30,553 nt of DNA, from IMG/VR virus record IMGVR_UViG_3300046001_005505, positions 1 to 30,553 of that record; one strand, written 5' to 3'. Source of the DNA: a virus. The first letter of the stretch is position 1. Each line of letters opens with the position of its first letter. The notes under the pieces are model-generated. The model searched no databases, was not told the origin of the DNA, and saw only the letters and a list, made by a program, of their open reading frames with translations. Position numbers and translations under genes: made by a program. Shown in pieces: positions 22,937 to 29,248 of this stretch.

Positions 22937-24244
22937 TCAAATGTCCACCGAGAGGTCCAGATGGACGGTTGAGTGATTCGGGTAGCTACCGTTCTTTGGC
23001 TCAGCAGGAGTACCGCTTGGGCCCTTCACTACGACTTGGCCTCGAACCGACAGGTCTGCAAGAATCTCGTCCATGGCTCTCCTGCCGAGTCTAAGACCAC
23101 GAGCCAGCTCTTGCCTGCTCCGCTTCCCGCCGGCGCGTTTGAGAGCCTCTATGACGCGCATGCGCTCACGCTCTTGAGCGGAGTCTGTGATCCAGTCTTT
23201 GGCAATCTTGGCGAGGGTCTCACCCTGCAGGGAAGCGATGTCACAACCCCAAGCCATGTCATCAACACTGATCTCAGTTCGGCCACAGCCGAGGGCATGG
23301 AGTGAGGCAATCCGCATGGCATTCTGTGGGATTCGGTCTCGGATCGATCCCTCGGCTGAATCAGGGTCTTGCTGAAAAGCGATTTCCCACGTGCGGTCAT
23401 GCAGATGGTAGTCGTGAGAGGCTTCCTCGCTCATGGACAGTCGAATCTTTGCATCGGTCTGGGCGATGTGAACCGTGGCCTTACCTTCCTGGAAAGCTTT
23501 CAGAGCATCTCGAAATGCAGGGATGCCACCCGTTGCACCAGTCTCGGTGTAACCAGCATAGAAAATCGATCTAAGTTTCCCGATCGGTTCGGGGTCTAGT
23601 GGATTGCGACGTCTGAACTGTCTGTCGGATGGAATGCCGCTACTCCAAAGAAGAAGACGGCTCAAAAAGCCACCGCCGGAATTGCTGCCGGTGATCACTT
23701 CTTTGAAACGCCCAGGCGTGCCAAAACCGATGAACGTCAGCTTGGGGTTCAACACTTCCGGGACGGTTTCACGTTTCAATGCCTGACCGGGCAGCACGTC
23801 GAGGCCGTTCGATATCGTCTTAATATCGTCGAGCAATCCACTGACATATGTGTTGTCTGTGTTGGTTAACTTGTACAGTAAATCTTGTACCTCATCGGCA
23901 ATCCATATCCGAGAGTTCCAGCAGTATAACTCACCACGCAGACCCAGCGTGGATCCTGGGTTGGTGAGGATGAGACGCGAATCGACCTGTCGCAGTGTAT
24001 CTTGCACGCAGCGAAGGTAATGGTCTTTGCCAGCGGCAGCAGGCATCAGACAGAGCTGTGTAAGACTCAAAGCACGCCCTTGAGGGGTGAGATAGGTGCC
24101 TTGTGCGCAGGTCGATATGATTGCCAATGCGGTAGCTATTCCAAGTTCTTCGTATTCTCTGACGCTGTTATCGATGGACCAATCTATAAGAGATCGCACC
24201 AATCCAGAGCTTCTTTCTCTCAGGCTTCGGGCATCTCCCTGCAT
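22937..24244 (-). CDS. DUF3987-like replication ATPase with C-terminal winged helix, 435 aa
   Basis: The middle resembles DUF3987/primase-helicase-type ATPases. A Walker A-like loop with a degenerate P-loop, PAAAGKDH, is at 68-75; the Walker B-like strand IWIADE is at 114-119. NPKLTFIGFGTPGRFKEVI then GGFLSRLLLW (about 166-200) is the pattern typical of that family. Residues about 362-429 are a winged-helix-like unit shared with the 171-aa protein. The ATG at 24244 has a GGAG ribosome site and overlaps the HTH gene's end; a longer frame from 24475 only shadows that gene. Lys is kept but the Ser/Thr after it is Asp, so ATP use is uncertain. It probably acts in phage DNA replication. Confidence 0.7.
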   Translation of the reverse strand: MQGDARSLRERSSGLVRSLIDWSIDNSVREYEELGIATALAIISTCAQGTYLTPQGRALSLTQLCLMPAAAGKDHYLRCVQDTLRQVDSRLILTNPGSTLGLRGELYCWNSRIWIADEVQDLLYKLTNTDNTYVSGLLDDIKTISNGLDVLPGQALKRETVPEVLNPKLTFIGFGTPGRFKEVITGSNSGGGFLSRLLLWSSGIPSDRQFRRRNPLDPEPIGKLRSIFYAGYTETGATGGIPAFRDALKAFQEGKATVHIAQTDAKIRLSMSEEASHDYHLHDRTWEIAFQQDPDSAEGSIRDRIPQNAMRIASLHALGCGRTEISVDDMAWGCDIASLQGETLAKIAKDWITDSAQERERMRVIEALKRAGGKRSRQELARGLRLGRRAMDEILADLSVRGQVVVKGPSGTPAEPKNGSYPNHSTVHLDLSVDI

Positions 24245-24447
24245 GGCATTTTCTCCATCGCTTCCATGATGATGGGATTCTCCGTGATACAGAACAGTTT
24301 CTTTGCGTTTACTATGCCCGTAGGATTGAATGGTTTCAGAATCCCTTTCTGAATCCAGAGATAAATAGTCCATCGGGAAACACCAAACAACGCCATAACG
24401 TCTCTGGTATTTAGATACGCCGGTATTGGCGTCGGTTTCTTTGCCAT
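24220..24447 (-). CDS. HTH transcriptional regulator / excisionase-like protein, 75 aa
   Basis: AYLNTRDVMALFGVSRWTIY followed by LWIQKGILKPFNP is a typical MerR/AlpA/excisionase-type helix-turn-helix with the wing. The remaining residues (TENPIIMEAMEKM) are a short helix. The ATG at 24447 has a CAGGAG ribosome site; the frame can be extended by ten codons but without support. It heads the minus-strand replication block and follows a promoter with an overlapping palindrome, so autoregulation is plausible (inference). An alternative is a replication-initiation helper. Confidence 0.75.
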   Translation of the reverse strand: MAKKPTPIPAYLNTRDVMALFGVSRWTIYLWIQKGILKPFNPTGIVNAKKLFCITENPIIMEAMEKMPCREMPEA

Positions 24448-24471
24448 AACTTTCTCCTGGGTGATTCTTGC

Positions 24472-24504
24472 ACACAATTTATAGTTGTGTTAGATAAGTG
24501 TCAA
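24472..24504 (-). promoter_or_regulatory. Promoter with overlapping palindromic operator
   Basis: On the minus strand TTGACA (24504-24499) lies 15 bases before TATAAA (24483-24478). The spacer is two bases short of ideal. ACACAA (24472-24477) and TTGTGT (24485-24490) form an inverted repeat centred on the -10 box. The start codon of the HTH gene is about 30 bases downstream. The layout suggests repression by occlusion of the -10 region. Confidence 0.6.
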
Positions 24505-24544
24505 GCAACCCGTACCAATATTTCTGCATCAAGAAGGAGCTATC

Positions 24545-25432
24545 GTGACGAATGCTATACAAGTACGCGAAATGGACTCGAAGGCTATAGACATTCTGAA
24601 GCAGACAATCGCAAAGGGTGCCACTAACGAAGAGTTGCAACTCTTCATCCATCAGTGCAACCGAACCGGATTAGACCCGCTGGCACGGCAGATCTACGCT
24701 ATTAAAAGGTGGAACAGCAAAGAGGGACGCGAAGAGATGGCGATGCAAGTTAGCATTGATGGTTTTCGTCTGGTTGCTGAGAGAACGGGCAAATACCGTG
24801 GGCAGCTTGGACCATTCTGGTGCGGCCCTGATGGTGCTTGGAAAGAGGTCTGGTTGGATTCCAAGCCACCTGCTGCAGCGAAGGTAGGCATCAAGCGTTC
24901 GGACTTCGATGAGCCTCTTTGGGCGGTGGCGCGGTTCGATGCCTATGCTCAGAAGGCAAAAGATGGTAGGTTAACCAAGTTCTGGGCACAGATGCCGGAC
25001 TTAATGATCTCGAAAGTTGCCGAGTCGCTAGCCCTAAGAAAAAGTTTTCCCCAGGAACTTTCTGGCCTCTACACGTCCGAAGAGATGGACCAAGCCGAAG
25101 AAGCACCCGCAACACCCGTTCAAAAGCCTGCAGCAGCACCGAAGTCACACGCTGCATCTGTGCAGGCAATGACCGGAATCCCTGCACCACAGCCCGCTTC
25201 TGACGCTATTGATGTGCCGAACCTCGATGCTCACTTCAACCGCCAGAATCCCGACCATATGAAACTGCTCTCTGAGTGGGCTTTAGAAGCTGCATGCTCT
25301 GCAGATTGGAAGCGGCAACACGCTGGTGCATTGCTTGATCGTCTGAACGGTAAACCGTTGGATAAGGGACTTATCTTCGGCGTGTGCGATAGCTACCTCA
25401 AAAGCCTCACGGAGATTGCCAATGCGCCATGA
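24545..25432 (+). CDS. Bet/RecT-type single-strand annealing protein, 295 aa
   Basis: Residues 1-185 match the lambda Redbeta/RecT family: LQLFIHQCNRTGLDPLARQI, MQVSIDGFRLVAERTGKYRG, then MISKVAESLALRKSFPQELS and GLYTSEEM. These are the usual core motifs. A Pro/Ala-rich linker (about 186-215) leads to a C-terminal helical domain (from about 230) that may bind a host SSB or partner. The GTG at 24545 follows an AAGGAG ribosome site. It opens the plus-strand early block. It anneals complementary single strands in phage recombination and repair. A partner exonuclease is not visible; the VRR-NUC protein is on the other strand. Confidence 0.88.
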   Translation: MTNAIQVREMDSKAIDILKQTIAKGATNEELQLFIHQCNRTGLDPLARQIYAIKRWNSKEGREEMAMQVSIDGFRLVAERTGKYRGQLGPFWCGPDGAWKEVWLDSKPPAAAKVGIKRSDFDEPLWAVARFDAYAQKAKDGRLTKFWAQMPDLMISKVAESLALRKSFPQELSGLYTSEEMDQAEEAPATPVQKPAAAPKSHAASVQAMTGIPAPQPASDAIDVPNLDAHFNRQNPDHMKLLSEWALEAACSADWKRQHAGALLDRLNGKPLDKGLIFGVCDSYLKSLTEIANAP

Positions 25433-26090
25433 CACCCTATGCGATTTTCTTGAAGTGCTTCGGGGCTTCAGCTCTCACGATATCGGCGCCCTGGAGCTCA
25501 CAAAGCGCAGCGGCAAAGATGAACGCTTCTGCAGGCAACTGCTGATTCAGTCCGGGGCATCGAAGATGAGGATCGGGCAGGCGTACTATTACAAAGTTTC
25601 GGAGATCATCGATTACATCGAGAACTCGATTCAAAGCGGGAAGTGCGACTTTCGCAAGCCACCCGTAAAGAAGGCGAAGACACTGCCAGGACCCAGCGTG
25701 GAGACGGCACGGCAGAATGGTGTCCAGTTCTGCAAAGACCTCAAGGCGAGGGGCACACTCACGTTCACGTCCTCACAGCTTTCGGGAACAACGGGACTCT
25801 CGCGTGATGCCCTTGCAAAGCTCCTGCTTGTCGTGACTCGTGAGATGAAGGCCACGACACTGTTCTATTCCGTCGAGAGCTTCTTGGCCCTGTATGCACG
25901 TCCTGGCGAGCTTTCTCCTGATGTGTGCAAAGTGTGTGGCTCATTGCCTGAGCCTGTTGAGCTTATGAGCGTTTCGGGAGTTCGTTGCAGCAACCTCGCA
26001 TGCAAGCAGCACTTGAGAGCGTTTCTCACGAATGACTGGGTGAGGTATGGAAGCAAAAAGCAGGGGGAAACATGCAAGCCCCAAGGTTAA
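25422..26090 (+). CDS. Zinc-ribbon-type protein with repeated HTH-like unit, 222 aa
   Basis: Start at the ATG at 25422, with a GGAG ribosome site within the end of the annealing-protein gene. Residues 1-70 are an HTH-like part (SGKDERFCRQLLIQSGASKM, then YYYKVSEIIDYIE). Residues about 90-155 are homologous to the next gene's product: CKDLKARGTLTFTSSQL, GLSRDALAKLLLVV. Residues about 165-205 carry CKVCGSLPEP and RCSNLACKQH, a Cys4 zinc-ribbon-type site. It probably binds DNA or RNA. Function unknown. Confidence 0.7.
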   Translation: MRHDTLCDFLEVLRGFSSHDIGALELTKRSGKDERFCRQLLIQSGASKMRIGQAYYYKVSEIIDYIENSIQSGKCDFRKPPVKKAKTLPGPSVETARQNGVQFCKDLKARGTLTFTSSQLSGTTGLSRDALAKLLLVVTREMKATTLFYSVESFLALYARPGELSPDVCKVCGSLPEPVELMSVSGVRCSNLACKQHLRAFLTNDWVRYGSKKQGETCKPQG

Positions 26091-26296
26091 CCTTCAAAGA
26101 ATCCCTTGACCTCGCCCTTACTTATTGCAAAGAACTGCAGGCTAAGGGGGTCTCGACCTTCATTCCCGGCCAGATGGCGAAGGACACAGGCATCAGAGAA
26201 TCTGCCATGGGCATCATCTTGCAGGGGATCGCGAAGGTCAGGATTCATAACGTGGTGCTGTGCAATGTCGATTCACTTCTCAGAAAGTACCGCTGA
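26072..26296 (+). CDS. Small HTH-like protein, paralogue of the upstream protein's middle, 74 aa
   Basis: Almost the whole 74 residues align with the middle part of the 222-aa product: ALTYCKELQAKGVSTFIPGQ here, and the same Cys-Lys-x-Leu-x-Ala-x-Gly core there. Both end with a Val/Asn-x-x-Ser-Phe/Leu-Leu tail. It starts at an ATG overlapping the previous stop, with AGGGGGA upstream. Likely a nucleic-acid-binding or regulatory unit derived by duplication; the role is not known. Confidence 0.65.
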   Translation: MQAPRLTFKESLDLALTYCKELQAKGVSTFIPGQMAKDTGIRESAMGIILQGIAKVRIHNVVLCNVDSLLRKYR

Positions 26297-26297
26297 T

Positions 26298-26480
26298 ATG
26301 AAGAGACTTCCTTACACAGTTGAAATCCACTTCTCAAGCCATCCTAGGCCTGTGCCGAACGGATGGACACTTCAAGAGACTCTCTTTGGCAGATTCGCGC
26401 AGTGGTCTCGCGAGAGCACTGAGACCTGCCAAAAGAAGTACCGCATCACAGTCGAAGAAGTGGAGGACGAAGAGCCGTGA
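26298..26480 (+). CDS. Small hypothetical protein, 60 aa
   Basis: The ATG at 26298 begins just after the previous stop. A much longer frame from 26106 shadows the upstream gene, so I reject that start. The 60-residue product has an N-terminal strand (LPYTVEIHFSS), one helix (ETLFGRFAQWSRESTETCQK) and an acidic end (VEEVEDEEP). No family known. Ribosome site is weak, so translation may depend on coupling. Confidence 0.6.
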   Translation: MKRLPYTVEIHFSSHPRPVPNGWTLQETLFGRFAQWSRESTETCQKKYRITVEEVEDEEP

Positions 26481-26728
26481 AATTCTTTCTCTTTTACGCC
26501 GAGTGGTGTGGGCCTAGCGTGAGTCTCTATTGCACTATCAAATGTGACTTCTCCGAAGTTCCCGTCGAGTGTATCGAGATTGAGACACACCCGGATCTGG
26601 CCAAAGCAAACCGGGTGCATGCCACACCGACACTGCTTAGAATCGGCATCGATGGCAAAGAGAAGAGACTCGTGGGCAATCAGGCCCGCGAGACACTGCA
26701 ATCTTTCTTTGGAATGAGGAACGCATGA
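26477..26728 (+). CDS. Thioredoxin/glutaredoxin-like protein with single Cys at the active site, 83 aa
   Basis: MKFFLFYAEWCGPSVSL has the thioredoxin active-site context, but the second Cys of CGPC is Ser. VHATPTLLRI supplies the cis-Pro segment, and GNQARETLQSFFG the closing helix. The fold is compact and lacks the first helix of longer thioredoxins. The GTG at 26477 overlaps the previous stop. A monothiol variant could reduce or glutathionylate a partner, or act as a structural subunit as host thioredoxin does in T7 polymerase; this last point is only a comparison. Confidence 0.75.
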   Translation: MKFFLFYAEWCGPSVSLYCTIKCDFSEVPVECIEIETHPDLAKANRVHATPTLLRIGIDGKEKRLVGNQARETLQSFFGMRNA

Positions 26729-27318
26729 TTATCACTGAGCCTGGGTTCTACAAGACGCGCAACGGACAGAAGGCCGAAGTTAAATATTTTACTTCTGATA
26801 GTATTTATCCGCTAAATGGTCTCATCGGGGATCGGGGAGAGACGTGGACCATAGATGGATTTCGACTTCGCAGAGATACCGATTCAGATGACATCATCGC
26901 AAAGTGGGAGGACGAGCCTGTGAAACCTGAGATTACTTTAGGATATTGGAAGCGCAGAGATGGCCAAAAGACTCGCGTCCTCTGCACCGACGCGGTTGGA
27001 GACAGGCCGGTTATCTGCGCACATGCCTATGCGGATGCGACCAGGGTTCACTTCAACTACGCGACCGGCAGGCACCACTTGGAAAAATATCCAGATAGCG
27101 ACTTCGACCTCATCGAACCCTGGACAGAGCCCAAGAAAACGCGAGTCGTGCGCTATGCGCCTGCTGCTTTCAGGGGAGCTAACGGTCGTCCGAGATCGAC
27201 CATGGAAGCATTCATCTCCGAAGAACAGGCGAAGGAAGTATGCAAGGAAATTTTCATAAAGTGGCCATATAACGAGTCATCGTGGATAGAAATCGAAGAG
27301 GATGTTGCCGATGAATGA
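26725..27318 (+). CDS. Hypothetical protein with an internal repeat, 197 aa
   Basis: Two related units are visible: PGFYKTRNGQKAEVKYF at the start and LGYWKRRDGQKTRVL at about residue 71. Each is followed by an acidic segment. The second half has charged beta-like stretches and a C-terminal helix (SEEQAKEVCKEIFIKW). It begins with ATGA overlap. Such Gly-x-Tyr/Trp-x-x-R-D/N-G-Q-K repeats occur in small phage early proteins of unknown use. No enzyme motif. Confidence 0.6.
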   Translation: MIITEPGFYKTRNGQKAEVKYFTSDSIYPLNGLIGDRGETWTIDGFRLRRDTDSDDIIAKWEDEPVKPEITLGYWKRRDGQKTRVLCTDAVGDRPVICAHAYADATRVHFNYATGRHHLEKYPDSDFDLIEPWTEPKKTRVVRYAPAAFRGANGRPRSTMEAFISEEQAKEVCKEIFIKWPYNESSWIEIEEDVADE

Positions 27319-27538
27319 CTTTATAATGAGAGTTTGGTTGGATGAGCCGGATTTTTGCGGCGAGTGCCCCGGACTCGACAACATAAGCGAAGAGCAGCCG
27401 AAGTGCAAACCGGGTGGCTTTTGGTTGCGTAACGAGAATATCGGCAAACATTCACCAAATTGGGTTGTGCGTCGCCCTAGAGGCTGTCCGCTCATGCCTA
27501 TCGAAAAACTCTGTGAAATTGCGGAGAAAATGAAATGA
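27311..27538 (+). CDS. Small Cys-rich hypothetical protein, 75 aa
   Basis: The ATG at 27311 is preferred to one nine bases upstream since GAGG lies at the proper distance. DFCGECPGLDN and KCKPGGFWLRN supply three to four Cys, then RPRGCPLMPIEKLC. A small zinc site is possible. Start overlaps the previous gene's end and the stop overlaps the next start as ATGA. Function unknown. Confidence 0.62.
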   Translation: MNDFIMRVWLDEPDFCGECPGLDNISEEQPKCKPGGFWLRNENIGKHSPNWVVRRPRGCPLMPIEKLCEIAEKMK

Positions 27539-27741
27539 CTCTGACTCTACTAGCCACGCTTTGGCTTGCTGACACTCTTCTAATCTGCGGCCCCAAGCCA
27601 GAGCACAAATGCCTTGTTTACGTCGAGACGTGCTTGCAGCAGAGCTACCAGGATGGACTCGATGCTGATGCTGCTTTCGAGTGGTGCGAAGGCAAGGCGC
27701 AGTCCTTCGATCCTGATATGCTGCATTTTATCAGAAAATAA
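27535..27741 (+). CDS. Small hypothetical protein with hydrophobic N-terminus, 68 aa
   Basis: Residues 1-18 (MTLTLLATLWLADTLLIC) are hydrophobic and may insert in the membrane or serve as a weak signal. The lipobox-like LLIC lacks the small residue before Cys, so a lipoprotein is unlikely. The rest carries four more Cys or charged helix (CLVYVETCLQQSYQDG, FEWCEGKAQSF), possibly disulphide-bonded. The final 92 bases are the start of the tandem duplication described below. Role unknown. Confidence 0.6.
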   Translation: MTLTLLATLWLADTLLICGPKPEHKCLVYVETCLQQSYQDGLDADAAFEWCEGKAQSFDPDMLHFIRK

Positions 27742-27755
27742 TAAGGAACTTTCTA

Positions 27756-28097
27756 ATGAATATTGACTCTATTTTGTCTCAAATCGTCTCAGGAACTATC
27801 ACATTGCGCGATGCTCTTGAACAAATGAGTGGACCCGCTCCCGAAAGTAAAGTTCAGATTGTGATTGCACCTCGTGGCTGGGTGTTCGTTGGATATTGTA
27901 GCAAAGATGATTCAGATCTGATTATCGAACGATCAAATGTAATTCGTATCTGGGGCACGACTAAAGGAATCGGAGAACTCAAAGACGGGCCAACCGACAA
28001 AACCGTTTTAGATCCGTGCGGCACAACTAGAATCCCTCTAAGCGCAGTGCTTGGCAGAATTGATTGCGAGGAATCGAAATGGAACACGAGGATCTGA
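27756..28097 (+). CDS. Hypothetical protein, 113 aa, duplicate copy A
   Basis: A 113-residue protein nearly identical to the one at 28437. The first part is helical (SQIVSGTITLRDALEQM), followed by a beta-rich domain (KVQIVIAPRGWVFVGYC, SDLIIERSNVIRIWGTT) with a conserved DPCGTT turn. No known motif. AAGGAA precedes the ATG. The stop lies inside the next gene's first codons. Differs from copy B at three residues near the C-terminus (I/V, S/T, G/A). Confidence 0.7.
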   Translation: MNIDSILSQIVSGTITLRDALEQMSGPAPESKVQIVIAPRGWVFVGYCSKDDSDLIIERSNVIRIWGTTKGIGELKDGPTDKTVLDPCGTTRIPLSAVLGRIDCEESKWNTRI

Positions 28098-28309
28098 GAT
28101 CACTTCTCGATACATTTAATAGCCATTTTAGCTACAGCTACGGCTCCGGCGACGGCTACGGCAACGGCTCCGGCTACGGCTACGGCGACGGCGACGGCTA
28201 CGGCTACGGCAACGGCTACGGCTCCGGCTACGGCTACGGCTGCGGCTACGGCTACGGCGACGGCTACGGCTACGGCTGCGGCTACGGCTCCGGCTACGGC
28301 TGCGGGTGA
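28079..28309 (+). CDS. Gly-Tyr/Asn/Asp/Ser/Cys repeat protein, 76 aa, copy A
   Basis: Start ATG at 28079 has a GAGGA ribosome site and overlaps the 113-aa gene's end. The leader MEHEDLRSLLDTFN is shared with copy B. After it, alternate residues are Gly, with Tyr most often, and Asp, Asn, Ser and Cys between. TGC and TCC codons occur only in this copy. It ends at a TGA that corresponds to a Trp codon in copy B. No family recognised; likely unstructured or assembly-prone. Confidence 0.65.
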   Translation: MEHEDLRSLLDTFNSHFSYSYGSGDGYGNGSGYGYGDGDGYGYGNGYGSGYGYGCGYGYGDGYGYGCGYGSGYGCG

Positions 28310-28436
28310 GAGGTGTAAGAAATGACCACTAGGATGGACTCGATGCTGATGCTGCTTTCGAGTGGTGCGAAGGCAAGGCGCAGTCCTTCGATCCTGATAT
28401 GCTGCATTTTATCAGAAAATAATAAGGAACTTTCTA

Positions 28437-28778
28437 ATGAATATTGACTCTATTTTGTCTCAAATCGTCTCAGGAACTATCACATTGCGCGATGCTCTTG
28501 AACAAATGAGCGGACCCGCTCCCGAAAGCAAAGTTCAGATTGTGATTGCACCTCGTGGCTGGGTGTTCGTTGGATATTGTAGCAAAGATGATTCAGATCT
28601 GATTATCGAACGATCAAATGTAATTCGTATCTGGGGCACGACTAAAGGAATCGGAGAACTCAAAGACGGGCCAACTGATAAAACCGTTTTAGATCCATGT
28701 GGCACAACTAGAGTCCCATTAACTGCCGTTCTTGCTCGAATTGATTGCGAGGAATCTAAATGGAACACGAGGATCTGA
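28437..28778 (+). CDS. Hypothetical protein, 113 aa, duplicate copy B
   Basis: Second copy of the 113-aa gene. The first 240 bases differ from copy A at two positions, both silent. The last 96 bases differ at about fifteen positions, only three of which change the protein. The same ribosome site and an overlap with the next gene are kept, so both copies look translatable. Function unknown. Confidence 0.7.
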   Translation: MNIDSILSQIVSGTITLRDALEQMSGPAPESKVQIVIAPRGWVFVGYCSKDDSDLIIERSNVIRIWGTTKGIGELKDGPTDKTVLDPCGTTRVPLTAVLARIDCEESKWNTRI

Positions 28779-29029
28779 GATCACTTCTCGATACATTTAA
28801 TGGCCATTATGGCTACGGCGACGGCAACGGCTACGGCAACGGCTACGGCAACGGCTACGGCAACGGCTACGGCGACGGCGACGGCTACGGCTACGGCTAC
28901 GGCGACGGCAATGGCAACGGCAACGGCTACGGCGACGGCAATGGCAACGGCAACGGCGACGGCGACGGCTACGGCTACGGCAACGGCTACGGCAACGGCT
29001 ACGGCTACGGCTACGGGTGGGAGGTGTAA
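28760..29029 (+). CDS. Gly-Tyr/Asn/Asp repeat protein, 89 aa, copy B
   Basis: Same leader as copy A, then Gly alternating with Tyr, Asn and Asp only, closing with GWEV. Coded by a hexanucleotide repeat GGC-NAC with N mostly T, A or G. Because the repeat is in phase, all reading frames are open across it; the frame with a leader, a ribosome site and a matching duplicate is the real one. No domain known. Confidence 0.65.
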   Translation: MEHEDLRSLLDTFNGHYGYGDGNGYGNGYGNGYGNGYGDGDGYGYGYGDGNGNGNGYGDGNGNGNGDGDGYGYGNGYGNGYGYGYGWEV

Positions 29030-29032
29030 GAA

Positions 29033-29248
29033 ATGACCACTCAAATCTGCGAAAGATGCGAGGCCGAGCTTGAGCAATGCACGCCTAACACGCGGAACTA
29101 TGCGAACCTCGGCATGGTCGTGACGTGCAGAGCGCGGTTCTGGGAGAGCCGGTACGCGGTGCGCACTGAGAACATGCAACCGTTCTGGCTGTGCATCACG
29201 TGCGCTAAGGAATTCCAGAGGTGGGTTGCGAATAAGGAGAAGAAATGA
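29033..29248 (+). CDS. Small zinc-finger-like protein, 71 aa
   Basis: ICERCEAELEQC and WLCITCAKEF provide two CxxC pairs around a basic middle (VTCRARFWESRYAVRTENMQ), a likely zinc-binding unit. The GAGGTG ribosome site is part of the duplicated sequence. The next gene's ATG overlaps this stop. Possibly a nucleic-acid-binding or host-takeover protein; unknown. Confidence 0.68.
   Translation: MTTQICERCEAELEQCTPNTRNYANLGMVVTCRARFWESRYAVRTENMQPFWLCITCAKEFQRWVANKEKK

Larger units (their letters stand above)
27650..29041. repeat. Tandem duplication, two units (681 and 711 bp)
   Basis: Unit A is 27650-28330, unit B 28331-29041. Each holds the end of the 68-aa gene, a 113-aa gene and a Gly-rich repeat gene, and ends with GAGGTGTAAGAAATGACCAC. 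Coordinates of matching parts differ by 681. The 30-bp length difference lies in the Gly-rich repeats. Confidence 0.95.

Noticed and set aside
22937-24475. 512-codon reading of the ATPase gene from 24475
   Set aside because: The first 77 codons lie over the HTH gene in another frame and look unstructured. The ATG at 24244 has a ribosome site at proper spacing.
26106-26480. 124-codon reading starting at 26106
   Set aside because: It shadows the 74-aa gene. The real part starts at 26298, directly after that gene's stop.
27535-27590. Lipoprotein signal in the 68-aa protein
   Set aside because: LLIC lacks the Gly/Ala/Ser required before the Cys, and no positive charge precedes the hydrophobic part.
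28118-29026. CRISPR array or diversity-generating retroelement
   Set aside because: The units are 6 bp in-frame codons with no spacers, and no cas gene, reverse transcriptase or template repeat is in the window.
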